The translations under genes were made by a program, and so were the position numbers. DNA of 64,000 nt from Synechococcus sp. CS-1330 (lineage in GTDB: Bacteria; Cyanobacteriota; Cyanobacteriia; PCC-6307; Cyanobiaceae), in contig JAHLYR010000047.1 in assembly GCA_025128025.1 (NCBI GenBank), positions 62,001 to 126,000 on the forward strand, written 5' to 3'. Shown one piece after another: positions 41,721-50,449 of this stretch. The notes below the pieces were generated by a model. The model was not told where the DNA came from. It saw nothing but the letters and a program-made list of their open reading frames with translations, and searched no databases. Position 1 is the first letter of the stretch. Each line of letters begins with the position of its first letter.

Positions 41721-43502
41721 TTAGTAATTGGCGCCGCTGCGGCGTTGGTGCACGGCCGTGGTGGCGCTGGCGTCGAGCACGCCGCCCTGGCTCACCTGGG
41801 CATACAGCAGCCAGTGGTCGCCGCATTCCATGCGCTGCTGCACCGTGGCGTCCAGCCAGGCCAGGGCCTCCGGTAGAAGGGGTTGGCCGGCGGGGCTGTG
41901 CTCAAGCTCCAGGCCGGCGAAGCGGTCGGCGCCTGGGGCAAACGGCTGCAAAAACTGCTTCATCGGACCGGTTTCACGCCCTGCGGCCAGCACGTTGAGA
42001 GCAAAGCGATCGCCGACGTGCAGCAGGGCCTCCACCGCCCGGTCTTTCGCTACGGCCACGGTGAAGCCAGGCGGCGAGAAGCTGGCCTGGCTCACCCAGC
42101 TGGCCACCATGGCGCTGCTGAGGCGGCTGCCGCCCTCCCCTTTGCTGGTGGTGAGCACGCACAGGGAGCCCACCACCCTGCCCAGGGCCTGCACTGCTGG
42201 ATTGCTGCGACTCTCGCTGAGTCCGCCACTGGCGCTTCGGCGCTGCACCTTGCGCTGTTCGCTCTGCAGTTGGCGGCCCAGGGCGGTGCCGGTTTCCTCG
42301 ATGGCTTTGAGGCTGGCCGCATCGGGGCTGAACTTCACCTTGATCGGTTCAAAGGCGAAGTGGAAGCCGCCATCGCGCAGTTTGCTCTCCAGCAGATCCA
42401 GGGCTTCACCGCTCCAGCCAAAGCTGCCGAACACCCCCACCGGCTTGCTGCGGTCGCCTTCAGCTAGCACCGTGCCCAGGGCCGAAACGATCGGCGTGGG
42501 GGCATGGCCGCCGAGGGTGGGAGAGCCGATCAAGATCGCATCGCAGCTGCGGATCGCCGCCAGCAGCTGCTCAGGTGGCGTGAATTCGCAGTTGATGCTC
42601 TCCACCCGCACGCCGGTGCGGGCGACCCCCTGGGCGAGCGCATCGGCGATGGCGGCCGTATTGCCGTAGGCGCTGGCAAACAGCAGCGCCACCGATAGGC
42701 GCGCCCGCTCCTGGGTTGCGCCCCAGCGGTGGTAGTCGTTGAGCAGGCTGCGCCAGCTCTCGCTGATCGCGGGCCCGTGGCCGGGGGCAATGGTGCGGAT
42801 GTCGAGTGCTTCGAGCCGCTCCACCACCGACTCCACCTGGCGCGCCATCGGTGCCATCAGGCAGTCGTAGAAGTAACGGCGGTCTTCCTCACTACTGCTG
42901 CGGTTGGCCTCGGCGAAACTCTCGCTGCAGAGGTGGGCCGCGAAAAATTTGCCGCTCATCAGCAGGCCGCTGGTCTCCTCGAAAGCCATGAGAGCCCCGG
43001 GCCAGCGGGGGGTGGGGGTGGGAATTAGGCGCAGCACGTGGCCATCGACGAGGTTGCGGCTGGCCTCCTGCTTCACCACATCGATCCGAGGCAGCGCTGG
43101 TATCGGCTCTGGGGTTGTCTCGCTGCCGGGGGCGACCGGTTTTTGCAGGTTCCAAAGCTCTTCGAGCAGCTTGGCGCCGGCATTGGAGCTCACCAGCAGC
43201 AGGTTGGGCCAGCGGGCCGCCAGCTGGCGCAGCAGAGCTACCCGATTGGGGTTGACATCACCCACCACCACCTTCAGGGGGGCCTCGGCCGGCACCAGCT
43301 TCGCCAGCTCAGCCAGGAAGGGCTCGGCGAAGGAGGCCCCTGGGGGATGGACCAGCAGGGGCACCTCCTGGAATAGGAAGCTGTTGGCGGTGGTGCCCCG
43401 CTCCAGGCCGTATTCCACCTCGAAGCGCAGCCGGGTGGGGCTCAGGCCCTTAAGGCAGATCAGCCCCGGCTCGATGGGGATCTGGATGACACGGCGAGCC
43501 AT
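41721..43502 (-). CDS. flv1: Flavodiiron protein, Flv1 type (non-canonical iron ligands)
   Basis: 593 residues: beta-lactamase-like domain, flavodoxin domain (ALLFASAYGNTAAIADALAQ near residue 270) and C-terminal NAD(P)H:flavin-reductase-like domain (SSAMVASWVSQASFSPPGFT). The diiron motif that reads HxExDH in its partner is here degenerate (VVVGDVNPNRVALL, no His or Glu), the hallmark of Flv1-type subunits. With Flv3 it is used in light-driven reduction of O2 to water at the acceptor side of photosystem I. Its ATG overlaps the stop of the Flv3-type gene by one base. Confidence 0.93.
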   Translation of the reverse strand: MARRVIQIPIEPGLICLKGLSPTRLRFEVEYGLERGTTANSFLFQEVPLLVHPPGASFAEPFLAELAKLVPAEAPLKVVVGDVNPNRVALLRQLAARWPNLLLVSSNAGAKLLEELWNLQKPVAPGSETTPEPIPALPRIDVVKQEASRNLVDGHVLRLIPTPTPRWPGALMAFEETSGLLMSGKFFAAHLCSESFAEANRSSSEEDRRYFYDCLMAPMARQVESVVERLEALDIRTIAPGHGPAISESWRSLLNDYHRWGATQERARLSVALLFASAYGNTAAIADALAQGVARTGVRVESINCEFTPPEQLLAAIRSCDAILIGSPTLGGHAPTPIVSALGTVLAEGDRSKPVGVFGSFGWSGEALDLLESKLRDGGFHFAFEPIKVKFSPDAASLKAIEETGTALGRQLQSEQRKVQRRSASGGLSESRSNPAVQALGRVVGSLCVLTTSKGEGGSRLSSAMVASWVSQASFSPPGFTVAVAKDRAVEALLHVGDRFALNVLAAGRETGPMKQFLQPFAPGADRFAGLELEHSPAGQPLLPEALAWLDATVQQRMECGDHWLLYAQVSQGGVLDASATTAVHQRRSGANY

Positions 43503-45277
43503 CAGTAGTGGTTCCCGACTTTGCGGTGGTGCACGGCGGTGCTGGCTTCGGTGTCAGCCACGTTGCCCTGCTCCACCTCGGCGTAGATGATCCAGTGGTC
43601 GGGGCCTTCGAGGCGCTGCACCACGCGGCAGCCCAGGTAGGCCAGGGCATCACCGAGCACTGGGCCGCCCGTGGCGGCGACCTCGAGGGTGTTCACTCCG
43701 GCGAAGCGGTCGGCGCCGGGCGGGAAGCGCTTGAGGAAATGGCGCAGCAGCTCCTGGTGGTTGTCCTCCCGCAGGATGTTGAGCACGAAGCGATCATCTA
43801 CCTGCAGCAGCGCCTCGATGGCCCGGTCTTTGGCTACCGCAACCGTGAGGCCGGGGGGCTCGAAACTTGCCTGGCTCACCCAGCTGGCCACCATTGCTGA
43901 GCTGCGCGTGCCCTCCGGTGTCTCCTGCCGCGCTGTCACCACATACAACCCCCCGGATAGGCGACCCAGAGCCTTGTCGAGGTCGCCATCGAGAGACTTC
44001 ATCGCGGCGATTGTCTTCTCCTTGGTGAGCAGCTGGCCCAGGTCGGTGCCGGCTTCCTCGCAGCGCTGATAGTCGTTGCCGCCAGGCACCTGGCGCACCC
44101 GCAACGGTTCAAAGGCGGTTTTCTGGCCGAGGCTGCGCAGCTGGCTTGCCACGGTGTCGATTGGTTCGTCGTCGCCGCCGAAGGCGTCGTAGCTGCCCAC
44201 CCATTGCTTGGGCTTGAGGGCCGCCAGCAGGGTGCCGATCGAGGCCTGGAGCTCCGGATCGGGGCTGGCGGGCCAGGTGGGCACCACCACGGCGTTGGCC
44301 TCGCTGATCAGAGCAGACAGCTCCTGGGCGTCGGTGGCTCGCAGATCCACCAGCTGCACTGCGGCGCCGGCCTTGCCGATGCCGCGGGCAATCGCTTGGC
44401 TGAGCCGGTCACAGAAGCCGTATTGGCTCAAATAGCAAACGGCTGCGTAGGCCTCACCGCTGCTGCGCTCAGAACTCCACTCGCGGTAGTCGCCCAGCCA
44501 CAGGCCGAGGTGATGGCGCAGCAGCGGCCCATGACCCACCGCCACTGTGCTGATCTCGGGCAGGCCATCCATGCGCTTCAACGCCTGCAGCACGCTGCGA
44601 GCGTTGGGGCCCATCAGGCAGTCGTAATAGAAGCGGAAGTCCGGCGCGATCGCCCCCGGATCCACATCAAATAGGTCATCGGAGCAGTAGTGCAGGCCGA
44701 AGGCATCGCAGGTGTAGAGGATGCCAGTGCCGTGGTCAAACGAAAAGATCGTGTCGGGCCAGTGCAAATTGGGAGCGCTCAGAAACTCGAAGCGGTGGGC
44801 CACGCCGCTTGCCGGGTTGGTGCCCAGATCGAGCTCCTCGCCACTTTTCACCGCCCGGCTCTTGAAGGGCCGGTGCACCTGGTTTTCCAGGAATTGGATC
44901 GCCACCTTGGAGCCCACGATCTCGACCTCGGGGTTGAGGTCGAGCAGGTGGCCGATCAGGCCGGAGTGGTCGGGCTCGGTGTGGGAAACGATTAGGTGAT
45001 CGATCGCCAGCGGGTCGATCTGCTCCTGCAGCAGTGGCAGCCAGCTGCCTTCAAATTTGAGATGGCTGGTGTCGATCAGGGCGGTGCGCTCACCCCGCAC
45101 TAAAAAGCTGTTGTAGGTGGTGCCGTTGCGCAGCCCAAACTCAATGTCGAAGCGGCTGCGATCCCAGTCGAGAGAGCGGATCGTGGTGGTGTCGGGCCCG
45201 ATCGTTGCGCATTGGAGCGAGAGGCGTGGGGTGGCACTCGCGGCTGGGGAGGTGGCGGTTGCTGGAGTGGCGACCAT
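43502..45277 (-). CDS. flv3: Flavodiiron protein, Flv3 type (canonical iron ligands)
   Basis: About 591 residues from ATG 45277 (MVATPATATSPAAS); in-frame codons upstream to 45346 add only low-complexity sequence. Canonical ligands are present: LIVSHTEPDHSGLIGHLL has the HxExDH set, with the later His in VAVGHGPLL. Flavodoxin and flavin-reductase-like domains follow as in the other subunit (AVCYLSQYGFCDRLSQAIAR; SSAMVASWVSQASFEPPGLT). It is first in a two-gene operon with the Flv1-type gene; both form the heteromer that dissipates electrons from photosystem I to oxygen. Confidence 0.95.
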   Translation of the reverse strand: MVATPATATSPAASATPRLSLQCATIGPDTTTIRSLDWDRSRFDIEFGLRNGTTYNSFLVRGERTALIDTSHLKFEGSWLPLLQEQIDPLAIDHLIVSHTEPDHSGLIGHLLDLNPEVEIVGSKVAIQFLENQVHRPFKSRAVKSGEELDLGTNPASGVAHRFEFLSAPNLHWPDTIFSFDHGTGILYTCDAFGLHYCSDDLFDVDPGAIAPDFRFYYDCLMGPNARSVLQALKRMDGLPEISTVAVGHGPLLRHHLGLWLGDYREWSSERSSGEAYAAVCYLSQYGFCDRLSQAIARGIGKAGAAVQLVDLRATDAQELSALISEANAVVVPTWPASPDPELQASIGTLLAALKPKQWVGSYDAFGGDDEPIDTVASQLRSLGQKTAFEPLRVRQVPGGNDYQRCEEAGTDLGQLLTKEKTIAAMKSLDGDLDKALGRLSGGLYVVTARQETPEGTRSSAMVASWVSQASFEPPGLTVAVAKDRAIEALLQVDDRFVLNILREDNHQELLRHFLKRFPPGADRFAGVNTLEVAATGGPVLGDALAYLGCRVVQRLEGPDHWIIYAEVEQGNVADTEASTAVHHRKVGNHY

Positions 45278-45561
45278 CGGCAGCTGGGGCGGCTGGTGGA
45301 ACTGTAGTGAGGGCCGCTTGGGCTCGGGCCAGAGGGCTGGTATCAAGACTGTGAGCTAGGCGAATCAGGAGACTGCTGGTGTTTTCAGTCCTGATGTGTC
45401 TCTCCAGGCCGGAACTGGAGTCCTGTTGTCGCGTCCTGGCCCAGCCGGTGTTCAGCAGTGGTGGCGAGTTAGCCACCAACGTGATACAAGGGGGGCGATA
45501 AGACGATCTTCTCCACGCTTAGGGCTGCGTCAGTTCCATTCCAACCGTTCAGATTCTGTTG

Positions 45562-46473
45562 ATGGCATTCTCAGAGCCCACCAGCTTTTCGATGAGACAG
45601 CGGCTTCAGCTGTGTTCGTTTGGCGTTTTGGCTATGGGATTGGCGGGCGGCTGGTTTGCTGAAGTTGGCGTAGTGCGCCTTCAGGGGCATTTGGCCAATC
45701 CTTGGAGCGTTCTCTCTCCGGCTGTGGAGTCTGTCCTGCAGGCCTCCTCTGGGCCAATCTCTGAATTCTCACAAGCTAGTAACAGCGAGTCCGAAGAGGG
45801 TCGCCTTCTCCAAGAGATTGTCGATCAGTCGTCGTCTCCCGGCCAGATGATTGTTGTGTCATCCCCCAAGCGAAGTCTGATCATCCCGTCCGCAGAGGCC
45901 TTGCTGCGCTTTGATCCCGAGCTCCAGGCTCAGCAACTCAGGAGCTTGCCTTGGTTGCAGGTGCAAAAACTTGAGAGTACCACTCTTTTTAAGTCGTATC
46001 TGCACCAATCGATTGCGATCAATTCATCTGGCCTCTCTGTTCATCTTATAACCAAGGTGCCGACTTCGCCGCGTTACGATCCTCTACTCCTGTGGGCAGC
46101 ACTTGCATCAGGCATTGTCGCTTTGATGGCTGTAATTGAGGCGAGTGTGAGGCCTTTGGATCGTCTCGCTGATGCAATCAGTCGCATAAACACAGACTCT
46201 ATTGCAGCCAGCAATCCCGCTTTTTTGGATTCAACTGGGTTTCCGATAGAATTCCATGGCATGGTGACATCTGTGAATCGAATCCTTGAAAAGTTTGTAA
46301 TGTTGCATGAGATGGTGCCTGGCAGGCTCAAGCCGGTGGCTCTGCAAGCGCCAAATGGATTAAACAATAAGCACGCTGAGGCGTTGGCCTCTAGCGAATC
46401 CCGTTCTTCTTCAGGCCGCTCTTCTTCTGGACGACTAGAGAGGGGTGCCGATGATATTCCCCGCGCGGCTTGA
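45562..46473 (+). CDS. Kinase-less sensor-HAMP protein (histidine-kinase relative)
   Basis: 303 residues. One N-terminal helix (QLCSFGVLAMGLAGGWFAE), a periplasmic domain of about 140 residues, a second helix (PLLLWAALASGIVALMAVIE) and a HAMP-like segment (ASVRPLDRLADAISRINTDS). After a short coiled-coil-like ILEKFVMLHEM the sequence turns into a Ser/Arg-rich tail and stops; there is no DHp or ATPase domain. Segment order and phrases resemble the neighbouring kinase (46576-48087), so it looks like a paralogue that lost its catalytic part, or a co-receptor. Start: ATG 45562; ATG 45592 is possible. Confidence 0.65.
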   Translation: MAFSEPTSFSMRQRLQLCSFGVLAMGLAGGWFAEVGVVRLQGHLANPWSVLSPAVESVLQASSGPISEFSQASNSESEEGRLLQEIVDQSSSPGQMIVVSSPKRSLIIPSAEALLRFDPELQAQQLRSLPWLQVQKLESTTLFKSYLHQSIAINSSGLSVHLITKVPTSPRYDPLLLWAALASGIVALMAVIEASVRPLDRLADAISRINTDSIAASNPAFLDSTGFPIEFHGMVTSVNRILEKFVMLHEMVPGRLKPVALQAPNGLNNKHAEALASSESRSSSGRSSSGRLERGADDIPRAA

Positions 46474-46494
46474 CACCCACCCTTCGGGATGCAA

Positions 46495-46509
46495 ATATTA
46501 AGTTAATAT
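46495..46509. promoter_or_regulatory. Palindrome overlapping a -10-like element before the kinase gene
   Basis: ATATTAA-G-TTAATAT is a perfect 7+1+7 palindrome (46495-46509). The -10-like TATACT begins at 46507, at its right edge. It lies 67 bases upstream of the histidine kinase start, in the only gap between the sensor and kinase genes. Candidate operator. Confidence 0.4.
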
Positions 46510-46575
46510 ACTCTTTTAGGCTCCTCGCCCATTGATGGCCAAGAATTTCATTTGTAATAGCAGATTGATGGTGCT

Positions 46576-48087
46576 ATGCGACTAATGTCGATCAAGCGCC
46601 GTTTGGGCTTGTCGCTCACCGCTCTGTTATCGGTCGTTTATGCGATAACTTTGTTTGATGCGGAATTCGTAGTACGCCGCGATCGATTCCAGCGCCATGA
46701 ACGGCTGGGTATGGGCATTGCAGAAGCGATTCAGGTCGAACTCGATGATCACGGGACCACCGCACTGCTTAAAACCAGCAGCTCTTTGGCAGATGCACAT
46801 GTCAAGGCTTTATTGAGTGACTTCTCTGGTACACGAGTGCTGGTCTGGTTAAGCAGGCCGGGAGGCCAATTGCTGCTGCCTTCGCCAACTACACCGATTC
46901 TAACCCAGTCTGCTGCTTATCGTACTTTTTTCCAGGATCCAAAGCTATTGCAGTTGGCAGGCATGCATGCCAACACTATGCAGAAGCCACGAGTCTTTAC
47001 ACACGCTGGGGGAACTTTTTTCACTTGTTCGATCCCTTTAAAGGGTAATGCAGGTGTGCTTCGTATTCTGGAAGACGTGGGCGTGAGCCCGGCAAGCCAG
47101 AGGCTAAATTGGCTCATCCTTTTGGGTATTTGGCTTGTCTTGGTTGTTGTAACAGCGGCTGTGGTGAGGATTTTGCTGAATTTTGTGTTGGTGCCGATTC
47201 GGCGTTTAGAGAAAGCTTTGGATACCGTAAGCCTTGTCCCAACGGGATCAGTTGATGGCCTGAAGATACCTGCAGCTGAACTTCCGGAGGAATTACAGGG
47301 AATTGCCTACGCTTACATACGCTTGTCCAAGCGCTTAGAAGAGGCATGGTCTCGGCAGAGTTTGTTTATTAAAGCCATCAGTCATGAATTGTTAACCCCG
47401 ATCACATTGATTACCGTGTCATCGCGGCGATTGCTTCGTAAATCGTCAGGATTAAATACTGGCGATCATGAATTGTTGGCGACTGTTTATGATGAGTCCT
47501 CGAGGATTTCAAATTTAGTCCGCGACCTTCTTGATCTTGCCCGTGGAGATACTGGAAGTTTGGCTATTAAGAATACCCCTTTTGACGCTGTTCAGGTAAT
47601 TAGAGAACTTGTTGATGATGTAGCTCTTTTGGAGTGGGGACATCGTGTGAATTTCCAATCTGATCCAATACTAAAGCTGCCTCGCGAGCTCATGGCAATT
47701 GGCGACCCGGAGCGTGTTCGCCAATGTGTACTGAACCTGATGGAGAATGCTGTGAAGTATTCGGATGCTTCGACGCCAGTAATTGTGTCTCTTGAAGCGA
47801 TTCAGCATGAAATTCTGATTTCGGTGAAGGATTATGGGCCGGGCATCCCTAAGCAAGATTGGGATAATATTTTCCTAGCGTTTTATCGATCGACAAGCGA
47901 TATTTCTGGCGAATCTGGCAAGCCTGTGGCCTCCGGATCAGGGATTGGCTTGGCTATTGTTAAAATGTTGACAGAGCAGATGGGTGGTTCCGTGTCAGTT
48001 GTTGAATCAGATACAGCTGGGGCAAGTATTCAGATACGACTTAAAAGGCAGCTGTCGGCGGCAAAGCAGATTTCTTCTGCTGCATAG
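46576..48087 (+). CDS. Membrane sensor histidine kinase
   Basis: 503 residues. A first helix (LGLSLTALLSVVYAITLF), a periplasmic region of about 150 residues, a second helix (NWLILLGIWLVLVVVTAAVV), HAMP, then DHp with the phospho-acceptor in SHELLTPITL (His270). The N box (NLMENAVKYS), G1 (DYGPGIP), F-like region and G2 (SGIGLAIVKML) of the ATPase domain are intact. It should autophosphorylate in response to an unknown periplasmic cue. The response regulator at 48408-48899 lies convergent to it and is the only visible candidate partner. Lower GC than the flanking operons. Confidence 0.9.
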   Translation: MRLMSIKRRLGLSLTALLSVVYAITLFDAEFVVRRDRFQRHERLGMGIAEAIQVELDDHGTTALLKTSSSLADAHVKALLSDFSGTRVLVWLSRPGGQLLLPSPTTPILTQSAAYRTFFQDPKLLQLAGMHANTMQKPRVFTHAGGTFFTCSIPLKGNAGVLRILEDVGVSPASQRLNWLILLGIWLVLVVVTAAVVRILLNFVLVPIRRLEKALDTVSLVPTGSVDGLKIPAAELPEELQGIAYAYIRLSKRLEEAWSRQSLFIKAISHELLTPITLITVSSRRLLRKSSGLNTGDHELLATVYDESSRISNLVRDLLDLARGDTGSLAIKNTPFDAVQVIRELVDDVALLEWGHRVNFQSDPILKLPRELMAIGDPERVRQCVLNLMENAVKYSDASTPVIVSLEAIQHEILISVKDYGPGIPKQDWDNIFLAFYRSTSDISGESGKPVASGSGIGLAIVKMLTEQMGGSVSVVESDTAGASIQIRLKRQLSAAKQISSAA

Positions 48088-48407
48088 TCTTGATTTTTCA
48101 TGCTTTTAATGATTTAGGTTTGTCCGGCTCATCGTTAAACTGGTCTATTAAGATGGGCTCTGTAGTTATAGTGCTTTTGCGGGATGGCAAGCTGGACTGG
48201 TTGTTATAGGCAATTGTCTTTTTGCCCAGCATCTATAAGTTAAGTACTTGGCTTAGAAGTTGTACTCTTATCAAAGCATTTTAGAGGGCGTAGAGCTATG
48301 GTCATGACTTGGATTCAACGCGGAGTAGAGTTTTGACTGGGATTCTTTTCTGGGGCCACTTGTCGATGCTTGTCTCAAGTCCTGCGGGGATGGTTAGGGC
48401 GACTTGC
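48088..48407. other. Intergenic region between kinase and response regulator
   Basis: About 320 bases between convergent genes. I found no convincing frame, tRNA or strong hairpin. It is A/T-rich like the kinase gene. Confidence 0.5.
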
Positions 48408-48899
48408 TTAAGGCCGCTCCACGCCTAGATGCCGCCTTATTACCTCTTTTAGATTGTCAAATAAATCTGGTTTGAGAATGTATTCGTCAACTCCGGCTAG
48501 CTCTGCCTCGCGACGTTTATCGTTATCGCTGAGGGCAGTGAAGATTAGTACGGGCTTGTCATAGCCCTTAGCGCGCAATAGTTTCAGGCACTCCACGCCA
48601 TCCATTTGTGGCATCATTAGATCGAGCAGCACAAGGGCCCAGGGGCCGGGGGTGCTGATATCAAGTAGTTCAAACCCATCCGCGAAACAGGCGCATGTAT
48701 GGCCAAGATCCTGGAGCTCTTCTGTGAGTAGCTTGCGAATGCGTGGATCGTCATCAACGATGGCTATCATCTGAGGGGCGCTTGGATCGGGCCCGGATGA
48801 TTCTTTTGCTGAGCGCGCAAAATTGTCCGACGCCATTTGAGATGTTAGTTCGTTGAGGAATATTAGCGGTTTTCCGAGAGGAGCGCTTTCATGTGACAT
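48408..48899 (-). CDS. Single-domain response regulator
   Basis: 163 residues from ATG 48899. A 40-residue Ser-rich leader precedes one REC domain: MIAIVDDDPRIRKLLTEEL, phospho-acceptor Asp93 in LVLLDLMMPQMDG, the conserved Thr in LIFTALSD and Lys in YILKPD. There is no output domain, so it would act by protein contact or as a phosphate relay. It is read toward the kinase gene; pairing is likely but unproven. Confidence 0.85.
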   Translation of the reverse strand: MSHESAPLGKPLIFLNELTSQMASDNFARSAKESSGPDPSAPQMIAIVDDDPRIRKLLTEELQDLGHTCACFADGFELLDISTPGPWALVLLDLMMPQMDGVECLKLLRAKGYDKPVLIFTALSDNDKRREAELAGVDEYILKPDLFDNLKEVIRRHLGVERP

Positions 48900-49043
48900 C
48901 CTCTGTCAACTTGACTCATTCTTTTCTGTAGCGGCGGCGATTGATAATGGTCATTGTGTGCGACTCCTTTACCCTACGCGTTGCTAGCTGTATTTAGGAG
49001 GTCTCTAGAAAACTGGCACATCTGCTGGAAAATGACTCCATGC

Positions 49044-49550
49044 TCATAGCCACCACCAGCTGTTGAATGTAGCCGCCTGGCCGCAGGCTCGATTGTATTT
49101 GTCCCTAAGGGTCCAAACTCGTGCGTTGGTTATCTGGAAACGGCGACCCTGGCTGTTGACGCGCACTCCTCGGTAGCCCTGCAGGGCTCCATGGTCCTGG
49201 GCTTTGGCCAGGGCCAGGCTGCGGCTGGCCCGCTCCGTGGGCGCGGCGGTGAGCTGCGATGGCATTCCCACCATTTCTCCCCAGGGGCGCTGCCACAGCC
49301 GCAGGGCCGCCCGGTTGGCATAGATCAGCCTTGGCCCTGGATCGCTGCCGGGATCGGCGCCGTCATGGGCCAGCAGCACCAGCTCGGCGGCAAACAGCTC
49401 CTGGGCCACCAGCAGGGGCGAGGCATCGGCGGCTAGGCCGGCGATCAGGGGGGTGCCGAAGGCGCGCTGGTAATTGCTGAGCAGGCACAGGGCCAAGCTT
49501 TGGGCCGCCGGCGTCAGCCAGGGGGGCGGGCTGGGGAGCTCAGCTGTCAT
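49044..49550 (-). CDS. MEKHLA domain protein
   Basis: 168 residues from ATG 49550, which lies inside the end of the upstream SWIM gene (11-base overlap). Family phrases are LSNYQRAFGTPL, RLIYANRAALRLWQRPWGEM, the GYRGVRVNSQGRRFQI segment and VWTLRDKYNRACGQAATF, a PAS-like fold described in plant HD-ZIP III proteins and many cyanobacteria. The biochemical role is unknown. It is the last gene of the SNF2-SWIM operon. Confidence 0.85.
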   Translation of the reverse strand: MTAELPSPPPWLTPAAQSLALCLLSNYQRAFGTPLIAGLAADASPLLVAQELFAAELVLLAHDGADPGSDPGPRLIYANRAALRLWQRPWGEMVGMPSQLTAAPTERASRSLALAKAQDHGALQGYRGVRVNSQGRRFQITNARVWTLRDKYNRACGQAATFNSWWWL

Positions 49551-50445
49551 CGCCGTTGGCCGGGCCCATGGCCTTGGCCATGGCCTGGGCCGCCAGCTGC
49601 TGGCCGTGGGCCTTGAGGTGCTCCAGGAAGTGGAGATTGGCCTCTGGGAAGCGGGGTTCTTCGGCCAGGGGCAGGGGACCGGCGGCATCGAGGCCGGTGT
49701 CGCCCTCCAGGGCTGGAGTGATCACAACCAGATCCGAATCGAGGGCTGCGCCGTAGCGCCACCAGCGGTTTGGGTCCTTGATGGCTGGATGCACCGGTTG
49801 CAGGGCCACCGCGGCGACCGGCTGGGAGCCCTGTTTGGCTGCAGCCTGTCTGGCCTGTTTTGCCAGCGCCTTGCGCCGTCGCTTGGCCAGGTCGGCCAGC
49901 AGCTGGGCCCTGGTGCGGCCGCGCATCTGGAACAACACAAAGGGGTCTTCGCTGAAGCGATCGCCCATCAGGTAATAAACGGCGCTGACGTGTTTGCAGG
50001 GGTTGGCCTTATCGGGGCAGCTGCATTCGCTGCGCACCTCCTGCAACTTGAACGGAAACAGGCGCTTGCCGCTGGCCGCGAAGGCGCGCTCGATGTCCTG
50101 GGGCATGACGCCGGCCAGCAGCTGGGCCGACCAGCGCGCTTTCTGGGTGAGGGCGTCGAGCACGTAGTTCCAGTCGTCGTCGTGGAGTACGTCGAGCCAG
50201 AGCTTCACCTTGTAGGGCTCCTCATCGGTGCCCTGCACCCGGGCATGCACTCGCCGCCCCTCAAAGCGGATCGAGGTGACATTGCCGCTGCGGGCATATT
50301 CCCAGGCGCGCTCCAGTCGCTTTTTGAAGCGGTAGGAGTTGATCAGCTCCATCCACTGCTCCACCCACCAGGGCTGCTGGGCCAGGCCCTGGTCGCCGAG
50401 CTGGGTGTTGATGGCGCTGGCGTAGGTGGTTGGGGTGAGAGTCAT
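49540..50445 (-). CDS. SWIM zinc-finger protein
   Basis: 301 residues. The SWIM motif is CSCPDKANPCKHVSAVYYLM (CxCx-n-CxH) near residue 138. N-terminal segments (QPWWVEQWMELINSYRFKKR) and the FEGRRVHARVQGTDEEPYKV part are typical of bacterial SWIM proteins encoded next to SNF2 helicases. It begins 4 bases after the helicase stop, so it is translationally linked. Likely a nucleic-acid- or protein-binding partner of the helicase. Confidence 0.88.
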   Translation of the reverse strand: MTLTPTTYASAINTQLGDQGLAQQPWWVEQWMELINSYRFKKRLERAWEYARSGNVTSIRFEGRRVHARVQGTDEEPYKVKLWLDVLHDDDWNYVLDALTQKARWSAQLLAGVMPQDIERAFAASGKRLFPFKLQEVRSECSCPDKANPCKHVSAVYYLMGDRFSEDPFVLFQMRGRTRAQLLADLAKRRRKALAKQARQAAAKQGSQPVAAVALQPVHPAIKDPNRWWRYGAALDSDLVVITPALEGDTGLDAAGPLPLAEEPRFPEANLHFLEHLKAHGQQLAAQAMAKAMGPANGDDS

Positions 50446-50449
50446 GGTT

